Shown here: piece by piece, positions 1 to 8,488 of the stretch | Numbering within the stretch: position 1 is the stretch's first letter | Layout: the number at the start of each line of letters is the position of its first letter | NCBI GenBank assembly: GCA_002170395.1 | Contig: NHEJ01000002.1 | Location: forward strand, 29,395-93,394 | Length of the DNA: 64,000 bases | Direction of reading: 5' to 3' | Origin: Betaproteobacteria bacterium TMED82 | GTDB lineage: Bacteria; Pseudomonadota; Gammaproteobacteria; Burkholderiales; Burkholderiaceae_A | Made by a program: the position numbers and the translations under genes | The notes under the pieces: generated by a model | Seen by the model: only the letters and a program-made list of their open reading frames with translations | Database searches by the model: none | What the model was told of the DNA's origin: nothing

Positions 1-117
1 CTAGATAACACGTTAGCTTGGACCATGAAGTCTGATGGTTCATATCAGATTCGGCGGAACTTAGGAGATAATAATTTTGCGTCCCAAGAAAAGCTTTTAG
101 AGAAGTTTGGGGAATGA
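1..117 (+). CDS. ppk: C-terminal fragment of polyphosphate kinase 1 (truncated by window edge)
   Basis: Frame 1 reads LDNTLAWTMKSDGSYQIRRNLGDNNFASQEKLLEKFGE* to TGA at 115-117; resembles the Ppk1 C-terminus (DN..AW.l..DGSY.....). Confidence 0.55.
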   Translation, partial: LDNTLAWTMKSDGSYQIRRNLGDNNFASQEKLLEKFGE

Positions 118-1779
118 CTATCGAGATAGTTTTTTGAGCTCGTTTGCAAGTATTGCTATAGGAATGATCGCCAATGTCACCAACACCAAAGAAGGAATAG
201 CTGCCATGCCCAGATTTTCATCATTGGCGTATCCATAAGCAGAAATGGCTAAAGTTTCAAAATCTAGTGGTCGAAGTACCAGTGTCGCGGGTAATTCCTT
301 GAGAACATCTAAGAAAACAAGAGTTCCTGCTATTAGAGATGCCTGCCAAAGTAAGGGAAGGTGAAGCCGCGAAAAAATTTCGGTTGGAGATAGTCCCATA
401 GACTGAGCTGAGAAATCAATATTTTTTGAAATCAGGTAATAACGTGAGTTTATTGGTTTAAACCCTACAGCAAAAAAACGACTCACGTAAGCTAAAAAAA
501 GAATGAAAGAAGACGTAGTGAAAATAATATTAATTCCGCTAACTAAGAAAATTAAGTTAGACAAAAAGCCTGATAACGTTAATAGAGATAACGCCAAAAC
601 TAGTCCAGCAATTGCATAAGTTGAACACAAAATCTCCACTATAAACAGCATTATCTTGGAATTATTTTGACGCAACGTAAAAGCAACGATCCATGAAAAA
701 AAAATAATTATTATCAAAGAACCAGAGGCTAAGAAAAGCGAATTTAAAGACGACCAGAAAACTTCCTTATCTATGTTATCCAGAGGAGTCAGACTGAAAA
801 GAAAATGATCAGCTGCGGCCTTCAAAAGCAGAGTGAAAGGCACAATAAATCCAAATATTCCGCTTAAACTACTGATAAAAATCATAGACAGTGTTTTTAT
901 GCCCCCAATTTTGAGAAAATTTTGAGAACTTTTTTCATCCTCAACTAATTTATATTGTGAACTACTGAGGTATTTATCACTAATAATTAAAAATAAAGCA
1001 AAACAGAAAATGACAACTGCAATTATCGACGCAATATTGACATCTCCATAACCTAACCATGCCTTATATAGCCCCGTGGATAAAGTCTGTACGGAGAAGT
1101 ACGAAACGGTTCCATAGTCAGAGAGACATTCCATCAGTATCAGCGATAACCCTGCTATGATCGCAGGCCTTGCGAGAGGTAATACTACCTTAAAAAAAAT
1201 ACGGTATGAACTTACTCCCATTCCCATTGCCGCCTCAATTAACTGTATTTGCCTTTTTTGAAAAGCTCCTCGAGCTAGAAGAATTAGGTAGGGGGACAAT
1301 GCTACGCCAAGAATGAAACAAGCTCCAGGCATCGATCTTATCTCTGGCCAAAAAACTCTTTCAAGAATTGGATCATTAATGATACCAGCTGAAAATAAGT
1401 AATCTTTTACCATAATGGAAATCCACCCTGAGTAATCGAATGCATCAGTGTAGGCATAAGCCATAATATATGCGGGCATTGCCATAGGCAGTATAGCTAA
1501 TACTTCAATTATTTTTTTACCTAAAAAATTGTATCTAGATAAAATCCAGGCTGTAGGAACACTAAAAGTGAATGCAATAAACCCTGTTCCCACGCAAAGT
1601 ATTAAAGTATTCACGGTATACTGACTTAAAAGGCTATAAACCAACGAGTCAAAAAGCTCTTCATCAAATACAATTTGCGTTGTCAGGAAAACAATCCCTA
1701 AAATTGGTAAGATGATCACCGCTGAGCAAAAAATAAATGAACAGCGACTAAGACTATTAAGGTTAAAGAAGGTAAACAC
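118..1779 (-). CDS. fbpB: Fe3+-type ABC transporter permease (FbpB/AfuB-like, two permease halves)
   Basis: 553 aa, multi-TM, two permease EAA-type regions (EAAMGMGVSSYRIFFKVVLPLARPAI; AQSMGLSPTEIFSRLHLPLL) and the FLDVLKELPATLVLRPLDFETLA signature of iron permeases. Confidence 0.85.
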   Translation of the reverse strand: MFTFFNLNSLSRCSFIFCSAVIILPILGIVFLTTQIVFDEELFDSLVYSLLSQYTVNTLILCVGTGFIAFTFSVPTAWILSRYNFLGKKIIEVLAILPMAMPAYIMAYAYTDAFDYSGWISIMVKDYLFSAGIINDPILERVFWPEIRSMPGACFILGVALSPYLILLARGAFQKRQIQLIEAAMGMGVSSYRIFFKVVLPLARPAIIAGLSLILMECLSDYGTVSYFSVQTLSTGLYKAWLGYGDVNIASIIAVVIFCFALFLIISDKYLSSSQYKLVEDEKSSQNFLKIGGIKTLSMIFISSLSGIFGFIVPFTLLLKAAADHFLFSLTPLDNIDKEVFWSSLNSLFLASGSLIIIIFFSWIVAFTLRQNNSKIMLFIVEILCSTYAIAGLVLALSLLTLSGFLSNLIFLVSGINIIFTTSSFILFLAYVSRFFAVGFKPINSRYYLISKNIDFSAQSMGLSPTEIFSRLHLPLLWQASLIAGTLVFLDVLKELPATLVLRPLDFETLAISAYGYANDENLGMAAIPSLVLVTLAIIPIAILANELKKLSR

Positions 1780-1831
1780 TTTAAAAATAATTAAACAGGA
1801 TAGTTATTAAAAAGAGAATTATAATAGAGAT

Positions 1832-2086
1832 ATGGACAATGTATTGGAAATAGAAGATTTGAGTGTTGCATATGAAATTCCAAAATTATTCAGCTCACCT
1901 TCCACTAAATCATTACTGAAACATATCAGCTTTTCATTAAAAAGTGGTGAAATAGCCTGCATATTAGGGCCTTCTGGCTGTGGAAAAACTACCCTGCTTA
2001 GAGCAATAGCAGGATTTCATACTCCAGTAACGGGAAAAATGAAAATTGAAGATACTGTAGTCTTTAATGGACAAAAAAAAATATAA
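1832..2086 (+). CDS. fbpC: ABC transporter ATPase, N-terminal part (Walker A); frame interrupted at an A9 run
   Basis: [18 protein letters not shown] Walker A, then stop TAA at 2084-2086 directly after caaaaaaaaa; the rest of the protein continues in the -1 frame. Confidence 0.8.
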   Translation: MDNVLEIEDLSVAYEIPKLFSSPSTKSLLKHISFSLKSGEIACILGPSGCGKTTLLRAIAGFHTPVTGKMKIEDTVVFNGQKKI

Positions 2087-2115
2087 ATGTTTCAGCAGAG
2101 AACAGAAATATTGGT

Positions 2116-2946
2116 ATGGTTTTTCAGGATTACGCTCTCTTTCCGCACCTCAGTGTTCGTGAAAATATATTATTTGCGCTTACAAAAGGAAAAATTGAAA
2201 GCGCACAACAATCTGATTGTGATAGAGCAGCTTACTTGCTTGCCTTGACTGGTTTAGAAAAACTTGCAACAAGCTCCGTACAAGAAATCTCTGGTGGTCA
2301 AAAGCAGAGGGTAGCACTAGCGAGAGCCTTAGCTCCAAAACCTAACCTAATTTTGTTTGATGAGCCTTTTTCGAATCTTGATCCAGAATTAAGAGAGAGA
2401 CTTGCTAGGGATATTAGACAACTATTAAAAATTACAAATACTAGCGGATTATTTGTAACGCATGATCAAAAAGAAGCATTCACTTTAGGAGATAAAGTTG
2501 GAGTTCTAATAGACGGTAAAATGGCACAATGGAATACCCCATATAATGTTTATCATGAGCCGTCTACAATCGAAGTCGCAAAATTTATTGGCCAAGGAGC
2601 CTTTATAAGCGGAGTATCAGACGGTACAACTATTTCCACAGCGCTTGGTACATTTTCGCTAGACGAACGGAATAACCTTGAAAAGTCATATAAAAAAAAG
2701 GTCATGGTATTGTTAAGACCAGACGATATAATTCATGATGACGAGAGTAACCTGCAGGCTAAGGTTTTAAGAAAGGATTTTAAAGGGGCTAATTTTTTAT
2801 ATACGCTTCAATTATCTAGTAAAGAGGAAATTTTATCTTTGGTTCCGAGCCATCACGACCACCCATTAAATCATCCTATCGGCATAAAGTTAGAGGTAGA
2901 TCACCTTGTGACTTTCTCAACTACAACAAAGAGTACTGTTTTTTAA
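2116..2946 (+). CDS. fbpC: ABC transporter ATPase, C-terminal part (Q-loop, signature, Walker B, TOBE-like)
   Basis: MVFQDYALFPHLSVREN Q-loop, QEISGGQKQRVALARALAPKPNLILFDEPFSNLD; -1 frame relative to 1832-2086. Reading the -1 frame from 2080 gives [16 protein letters not shown], restoring continuity. Confidence 0.85.
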   Translation: MVFQDYALFPHLSVRENILFALTKGKIESAQQSDCDRAAYLLALTGLEKLATSSVQEISGGQKQRVALARALAPKPNLILFDEPFSNLDPELRERLARDIRQLLKITNTSGLFVTHDQKEAFTLGDKVGVLIDGKMAQWNTPYNVYHEPSTIEVAKFIGQGAFISGVSDGTTISTALGTFSLDERNNLEKSYKKKVMVLLRPDDIIHDDESNLQAKVLRKDFKGANFLYTLQLSSKEEILSLVPSHHDHPLNHPIGIKLEVDHLVTFSTTTKSTVF

Positions 2947-2947
2947 T

Positions 2948-3799
2948 TTAATCATAAACGAAACGCTGCCATGAGCTATATAAATAAAAATGTTTTCCGG
3001 AGCATCTTCCAAATAAGCTTAAATTAACTTTTTTTGCCATTTGAACTCCCATTTGGGTAACCCCTGATCTCGATAATAAAAATGGGATATTCATCTGGGC
3101 CCCCTTGATAACCATTTCTGAAGTTAATCGACCAGTCGTATAAAAAACTAAACCTTCACCTTCGAGAGACTCTAGCCACATTTTTCCCGCTATAGAATCA
3201 ACAGCATTGTGTCGTCCAACGTCTTCAACGAACATTAACATTTCGGCTCCTTTAAAAAGTGCACAGCCGTGCACAGAGCCTGCTTTTTTATATACAGAAT
3301 CATGCCTTCTCATGACGTCAATTATCTCAGTTAGCGTAGACTGTGTAAGTTGAGAACGTTGACTCAAAACTAACTTATCTAGATCTGCCTGAATATCTCC
3401 GAATATTGTTCCTTGTCCGCAGCCAGTCGTCACTGTGCGTTTACTAGTTTGTTGTGCTTCATACGTATTAGAAATTACCGCAGCGCTATTAACGTCCCAA
3501 TCTACCTGGATAGAAACTATATCATCTAGTTTTTTTATTATCCTCTGATTTCTCAAATACCCTAAAACTAAGTCTTCTGGCCTTGATCCAAGAGTCATTA
3601 ATGTAACTAATTCTTTCTTATTTAAATAAATGGTAAGAGGCCTTTCCGCTGGGATAAAAATAGATTTTTTACGTTTCTTTTCATCTAAAACCTCTATGGC
3701 TGAAGTTAATTCTATGGAGGTAGACGACAACTTAGGAATTAATTTTTTAGCATTCGAATGATGTTCGTCCTGTCTGCAATTTTTCATGTATCGCCTCAC
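2948..3799 (-). CDS. fdhD: Formate dehydrogenase accessory sulfurtransferase (FdhD/FdsC-like)
   Basis: RPLTIYLNKKELVTLMTLGSRPEDLVLGYL, TTGCGQGTIFGD, VEDVGRHNAVDSIAGKM, FYTTGRLTSEMVIKGAQMNIPFLLSRSGVT. Confidence 0.9.
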   Translation of the reverse strand: MRRYMKNCRQDEHHSNAKKLIPKLSSTSIELTSAIEVLDEKKRKKSIFIPAERPLTIYLNKKELVTLMTLGSRPEDLVLGYLRNQRIIKKLDDIVSIQVDWDVNSAAVISNTYEAQQTSKRTVTTGCGQGTIFGDIQADLDKLVLSQRSQLTQSTLTEIIDVMRRHDSVYKKAGSVHGCALFKGAEMLMFVEDVGRHNAVDSIAGKMWLESLEGEGLVFYTTGRLTSEMVIKGAQMNIPFLLSRSGVTQMGVQMAKKVNLSLFGRCSGKHFYLYSSWQRFVYD

Positions 3800-3816
3800 C
3801 CTTGATCCAAGTCATA

Positions 3817-4401
3817 TTACTTTTTTAAGTCATCAGTATAGTTTACATTTTTGAATTCGGAATGATTTTCAAATCTGACTTCCACCCCATTGAGAGTCTC
3901 TGTCCAACGGTCGATTTTTCTTTGGCCAGTAGATAGATAATTATCTAGACTTTGACCTAAACCAGTTCTAATCATCATAGTTGAAGGGTGTGTTCTTTTT
4001 TCGTTGAGTGAATCAGTGGTGTAAGGCATTGCGAAATCAAAGTTTCCCTCAATTAGAGCAAAATATAAATTCTTGATCAAATCATTAGGCAAGTCTGGAG
4101 TGTCACAAGAAACCACCATTAGGATATCGGTTCGGCAATGACACAGTCCAGCTTTTATTCCTCCCAAAGGTCCTAACCTATCCTTGCTTAAATCAGTTAT
4201 CACTTGAAAACCAAAAGTTCGATAAAGCTCTAAATTGCGATTAGCATTTATCAAAATTTTATTGGTATGCAATTTCAAAGTATTTATTGAATAACTTATT
4301 AGTGGTTTCCCAAGATAAGGAACCAGACCCTTATCTTTTCCCCCCATTCTTGAACCAGCGCCTCCAGCTAACACTAGACCCGTGATGCTAACTGGATTCA
4401 A
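3817..4401 (-). CDS. mobA: Molybdenum cofactor guanylyltransferase
   Basis: GLVLAGGAGSRMGGKDKGLVPYLGKPLI...VSCDTPDLP nucleotidyltransferase motifs. Confidence 0.88.
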   Translation of the reverse strand: MNPVSITGLVLAGGAGSRMGGKDKGLVPYLGKPLISYSINTLKLHTNKILINANRNLELYRTFGFQVITDLSKDRLGPLGGIKAGLCHCRTDILMVVSCDTPDLPNDLIKNLYFALIEGNFDFAMPYTTDSLNEKRTHPSTMMIRTGLGQSLDNYLSTGQRKIDRWTETLNGVEVRFENHSEFKNVNYTDDLKK

Positions 4402-4440
4402 AAGACCTGTATATTTAGAGAATTAGATTCAATCATTATC

Positions 4441-5229
4441 TTAACTCGAAATCATCTTTTTAAAAACTTGGGCGACCTTCCCAGAATCCTCTGATACCAG
4501 CATACGCATTAAAACAACCTTATCATCATAGGAACTAGAGTTATCGAGCATACTAACGTCAATTTTTGGTTTTTTAGGTTTCAGTTTAGCTTTTATGTCT
4601 TCCAATGACTGTCCCGCATCTAACTCAACTTCGCCCTCGGGAATAACATCACTATCTTTGCCTTTATCATTATTGCTGGTCTCGGCACTAGTGGGAGCAT
4701 CTATCCTACCATCTGGATATATCACTGTACCATCGGCTTTAACCAGCCTACCATCAGAGTATCTTATACTTCCATCGGGATACTTGATGCTGCCGTCAGG
4801 AAAAACAACAGATCCATCAGGTTGACGAATACCGCCTCCCTCATCTGGACCAATAATAGACCTCCCAGTCTCATCAAATTGCATAACCTCGCCGTCTGGT
4901 GAAGGTCCTGCAATGCTTGGTGGAGGTCCTACTACAATTGCTGGGGATTTAATACGTTTCAATCTATCAGCCATCATCTTTTCGCGAAGCTGATTGGCAG
5001 TCATTTTTAGTTTCCTTCTCTCTTTCTTAGGCTGTGGAAAAACACTTAAAACCTTTGCACGAATATAAATAAGTGCAAACCCAAGCAAAATCATCCCAAT
5101 AAAGCTAGAAAAGTCCTGAGCCAGGAAAACATCAGGGTATTGCAGAGCAAGAGCAAAATAAATAGTTATCACCAAATAAAAAGCCAGGTTGAAAATTATT
5201 CTGTAAGCTTCGTGACGAAATAAATACAT
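4441..5229 (-). CDS. Uncharacterised membrane-anchored protein with PDG heptad repeats
   Basis: 262 aa; two N-terminal hydrophobic segments, then six consecutive heptads QPDGSVV FPDGSIK YPDGSIR YSDGRLV KADGTVI YPDGRID. Confidence 0.8.
   Translation of the reverse strand: MYLFRHEAYRIIFNLAFYLVITIYFALALQYPDVFLAQDFSSFIGMILLGFALIYIRAKVLSVFPQPKKERRKLKMTANQLREKMMADRLKRIKSPAIVVGPPPSIAGPSPDGEVMQFDETGRSIIGPDEGGGIRQPDGSVVFPDGSIKYPDGSIRYSDGRLVKADGTVIYPDGRIDAPTSAETSNNDKGKDSDVIPEGEVELDAGQSLEDIKAKLKPKKPKIDVSMLDNSSSYDDKVVLMRMLVSEDSGKVAQVFKKMISS
4699..4824 (-). repeat. Six tandem 21-nt units encoding xPDGSIx heptads
   Basis: Residues 136-177 of the 4441-5229 ORF; period exactly 7 aa across six units. Confidence 0.85.
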
Positions 5230-5232
5230 CTT

Positions 5233-5829
5233 CTAGATTCCCGCTGCCTGTGAATTTTCGTCAAGAGTAATGCTTCCCTGATTTGAATCATTTCTCGGCT
5301 GGGTCTTGTTATCTGAAGAACCAACCTTTTCGTTAGTAATTTGCTCAACCCTGTCACAATCAGATAGCATGTCGACCTCTAAACCAGAGGCAGCCATTCC
5401 AGCTTGTGCAGCACAAACAGACTTTAAACGTACATTCCACTGATTCATTTCAAGCGCTTTCTCGAATGCCTCCGCAGCTGAAGGATCATCTTTCCCCTTA
5501 ACCAGTAATCTCAATGCTCCAATTGCAAGATATCTTTCCGGACTCTCAATCTTAGAAGATTTAGCGGCAGCTTCTACATCTTGAAGTGCTTGGCCGCCAT
5601 TCAAAGCAGCTTTTACCGCAGCCAACTCTTTTTCCTTCTTCAGTAACTCCTTAAGTCTCAAATCATTAGTCGGTTTCGAAGTTGCTGCAGCACTATCGTT
5701 AGTTTTTATTTGGGAAATCTGATTCTCAAGCTCAGATATGTCTTGGTTTTGCAAGTAGATAAAAACTCCCGTTCCAACTAACCCAGCAAATAAAATAATT
5801 TCAAGTATCAGTCTAAACCATTTTTTCAT
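5233..5829 (-). CDS. Uncharacterised membrane-anchored coiled-coil protein, TPR-like C-terminal half
   Basis: N-terminal TM (LILEIILFAGLVGTGVFIYL), coiled-coil (ISELENQISQIK), helical repeat RYLAIGALRLLVKGKDDPSAAEAFEKALEMNQWNVRL; stop lies 3 nt from the start of the next gene. Confidence 0.7.
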   Translation of the reverse strand: MKKWFRLILEIILFAGLVGTGVFIYLQNQDISELENQISQIKTNDSAAATSKPTNDLRLKELLKKEKELAAVKAALNGGQALQDVEAAAKSSKIESPERYLAIGALRLLVKGKDDPSAAEAFEKALEMNQWNVRLKSVCAAQAGMAASGLEVDMLSDCDRVEQITNEKVGSSDNKTQPRNDSNQGSITLDENSQAAGI

Positions 5830-5885
5830 AATGTATGTATCGACATTTTTTACTACCTCTTGAGTAAGTTAAAAATATTTGAAAA

Positions 5886-6869
5886 TCATAGTGGTAAAAA
5901 AACTACTCGGTTAGATTTCATTTCTGGAATAACCAAATATTTACCGTCAGTTGTGACATCAATGTCTGCACTGCCATTCATACCCTCTTTTAAAACAATG
6001 GTTTCGCCATCAACCTTAGACACATCCATTTTAAAAATCTTGCCATTTTTCCAATCGGAGAGATAAAGACTTGTTCCCGAAAAAACTAGTCCATCAGCAC
6101 CTCCGAAACCCTCGTCTAACTTTTCAACAACAAGATCTTTCAAACGAACCCGAAATAAGAATCCATTAGCAAAGTCATTAAAATGTAAAAAGCCTCTCTG
6201 AAAACTGAGTAATCCATTTGGACTAAGGATATTAGGATCATTAGCAGCGTCGACAAAAACAGACACTTTTCGATTTGAATCTACTCTAAAAATAGCTCCG
6301 CCACCGCCATTACTGATATCTCCACTGTCTGAAATATAAATCATGGTATTTCTATCCATAGTGATATCGTTCAGGAATTGAGGTTTTCGGGGAAAATCTT
6401 TAGCGCTTAACCACGTTTCCACTTCCCCTGAAAAAGATACTTTCTTAACTTCATAGTTATCAGTAACGAAAATTGTATCACCCTCGACTAATATACCTTT
6501 AGGATCATTCAAACCTTTATCAGCAATAACCTTTTTACTGCCATCAAGAGAAATCTCAATAATTTTTCCATCCCCGTCCTTACCAGTTGGATTAAATTCA
6601 CCAATTTCAGACACGATTATTCTTCCGTCTTTCATTGTGAAGGCAGATTCTGGCATCACAATCCCCCCAATTGGTTCAATTTCTTCAGATTTTACACTAG
6701 AAGAATCACCGGGGGTTTGACCGCTTTCCTGAGAACAACTGATCAAGAAAGGAAAACTTAAAAATGTAACTAACCAAACGGTGAGGCTTTTTGAAATTGC
6801 CTGATGAATTATTAGGCAAATTTTTGCCATTTGTTTACGAAATGTTGCCAAACTTTTAGCGAATCCCAT
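5886..6869 (-). CDS. SMP-30/NHL-type beta-propeller lipoprotein
   Basis: Lipobox-like LISC near the N-terminus; repeats such as NDPKGILVEGDTIFVTDNYEVKKVSFSG, FLNDITMDRNTMIYISDSG, GGADGLVFSGTSLYLSDWKNGKIFKMD. Confidence 0.7.
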   Translation of the reverse strand: MGFAKSLATFRKQMAKICLIIHQAISKSLTVWLVTFLSFPFLISCSQESGQTPGDSSSVKSEEIEPIGGIVMPESAFTMKDGRIIVSEIGEFNPTGKDGDGKIIEISLDGSKKVIADKGLNDPKGILVEGDTIFVTDNYEVKKVSFSGEVETWLSAKDFPRKPQFLNDITMDRNTMIYISDSGDISNGGGGAIFRVDSNRKVSVFVDAANDPNILSPNGLLSFQRGFLHFNDFANGFLFRVRLKDLVVEKLDEGFGGADGLVFSGTSLYLSDWKNGKIFKMDVSKVDGETIVLKEGMNGSADIDVTTDGKYLVIPEMKSNRVVFLPL

Positions 6870-6996
6870 GTTTTTTAATCTCCCGAAATATTATTATTGG
6901 AATGCAATATACACACCAACTACAGAAACTTATTAAAATAAAATCCTATATCTAATATGGTACAGAGAAATCCAAATAAATAGAATAATCCTTTTG

Positions 6997-7518
6997 TTAT
7001 TTAGCTATTTTTAATTCATGCCTTCTCCAAATCTCGTAAATACAAATAGCCACTGTATTACTCAAATTTAAACATCTACTGTCTCTATACATTGGAATCC
7101 TAAGATGATGTTGCGGATTGAAAAAAGTTCGTTGCGAGTCTGAGAGGCCTTTCGTCTCGGACCCGAAAAACAGCCAGCTATTTTTCGGAACATTATTGAG
7201 AAAGAAGGATTTTTTTCCTCTAGTCGTAATTGAAAAACTTTTATTGTTTTGAGGATTGTTGTTGATTAGAAATGTGTCCCAAGAATCATATACTTTGAAT
7301 GAACATCTCTCATGATAGTCAAGACCTGCCCTCTTCATTTTTGCATCGTCAATGAGGAACCCTAATGGCCCTACCAAGTGCAACTTGGCTCCAGTATTAG
7401 CACATAGCCTAATAATATTTCCTGTATTTGATGGAATTTTTGGCTCCACCAAAACAACTTGAATTGGCGCTTTTAATAGTTCTAATGACTTGCCACTCAA
7501 GCAGAATCTCCCCAACAC
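6997..7518 (-). CDS. trmL: tRNA (cytidine(34)-2'-O)-methyltransferase (SPOUT family); true start probably slightly downstream of the ORF start
   Basis: VVLVEPKIPSNTGNIIRLCANTGAKLHLVGPLGF, FFGSETKGLSDS, LRIPMYRDSRCLNLSNTVAICIYE. Confidence 0.9.
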   Translation of the reverse strand: MLGRFCLSGKSLELLKAPIQVVLVEPKIPSNTGNIIRLCANTGAKLHLVGPLGFLIDDAKMKRAGLDYHERCSFKVYDSWDTFLINNNPQNNKSFSITTRGKKSFFLNNVPKNSWLFFGSETKGLSDSQRTFFNPQHHLRIPMYRDSRCLNLSNTVAICIYEIWRRHELKIAK

Positions 7519-8483
7519 TTACTTAAAAAGGTAAAATTCCCTACCCTTGAGGAATTTTTTACTAGGCCATCTATTACGGCAGCACCAGCACACCCAATTA
7601 ATTTGATGTCAGAAATATTAGAAGAATTAATACCACCAATTCCTATAACGGGACATTCAATAAGTCTTGTCCAATAAGACAAGTTTTTAACACCTTGAGG
7701 CCTCCAGGGCATTTCTTTTGCGCGCGTGGGAAAAATAGGACCACATGCGACATAACTAGGACGAAAACTCAATGCGAAACACATCTCCCAAAAACTGTGT
7801 GTTGACAAACCGAGGGCCAAACCTGAGTCTAAAATTGAAATTATATTTGCAGATAAAAGATCCTCTTGACCAAGATGTAGGCCATAAGCTTCATACTTTA
7901 AAGCCAATTTCCAATAATCGTTTATAAAGAGCTTGGTTGATGGAAAATCTCTGGAGATTAAAACTGCTTCCCTAACGATACTTTCTGCCTCAACCTCATC
8001 TAGGCCTTTAGCCCTGAGCTGTACAGCTTTAGCGCCATGTCTCATGACACTGACCAAATCGATCAAATTAGCAACTATCGGGTAAACGCCAAATGTGCGT
8101 TCATTTGGAGACAAACGTTGGGAATAAACGGAATCAAAAATTAATTTTTTGGTAAATTTTTTCTTCCAGCTTTTTTCAAAAATTGAAGCAGGCAAGAATC
8201 TTGGTAGTAGGCTTGCTGAGCAAATTGACTGATTTTCATCCAAATGCGCTCTGTCACCTGCTGCAATCATTACTCCAAGAACCAAAGCATCCTCCTCTAT
8301 AAAATTCTTAGAAAGTGAAAATTTAAATCCCTCAATAAATCTTTCCCAGTCAAAATCACATTCAGAAAAAATTACTCCTCTGGCAAAAGGGAAGTCTACG
8401 TAAAAACATGTTGCAATATCATTGATTTGAATTTTATCTAAAAATACCTTCCCTCGTTTGGTAACTAAAACGCTTTTGCCCAT
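7497..8483 (-). CDS. thiE: Thiamine-phosphate synthase with extra N-terminal domain
   Basis: C-terminal ThiE motifs: AVQLRAKGLDEVEAE, KLFINDYWKLALKYEAYGLHLGQEDL, ALGLSTHSFWEM, YVACGPIFPTRAKE, PVIGIGGINSSN; ~125 residues precede the ThiE domain. Confidence 0.88.
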   Translation of the reverse strand: MGKSVLVTKRGKVFLDKIQINDIATCFYVDFPFARGVIFSECDFDWERFIEGFKFSLSKNFIEEDALVLGVMIAAGDRAHLDENQSICSASLLPRFLPASIFEKSWKKKFTKKLIFDSVYSQRLSPNERTFGVYPIVANLIDLVSVMRHGAKAVQLRAKGLDEVEAESIVREAVLISRDFPSTKLFINDYWKLALKYEAYGLHLGQEDLLSANIISILDSGLALGLSTHSFWEMCFALSFRPSYVACGPIFPTRAKEMPWRPQGVKNLSYWTRLIECPVIGIGGINSSNISDIKLIGCAGAAVIDGLVKNSSRVGNFTFLSKCWGDSA

Positions 8484-8488
8484 GAAAT

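Noticed and set aside
1780-1831. Fur box between the divergent iron-transport genes
   Set aside because: Only loose AT-rich similarity to GATAATGATAATCATTATC; not enough to call by eye.
4595-4825. Plus-strand ORF of 76 aa rich in LPSG repeats
   Set aside because: Mirror of the PDG heptad repeats in the minus-strand gene; the antisense frame stays open only because of repeat codon composition.
7497-8483. Functional ThiD-ThiE bifunctional fusion
   Set aside because: The N-terminal region lacks the ThiD GSD.SGG and GTGC motifs and a complete thiD is present upstream.
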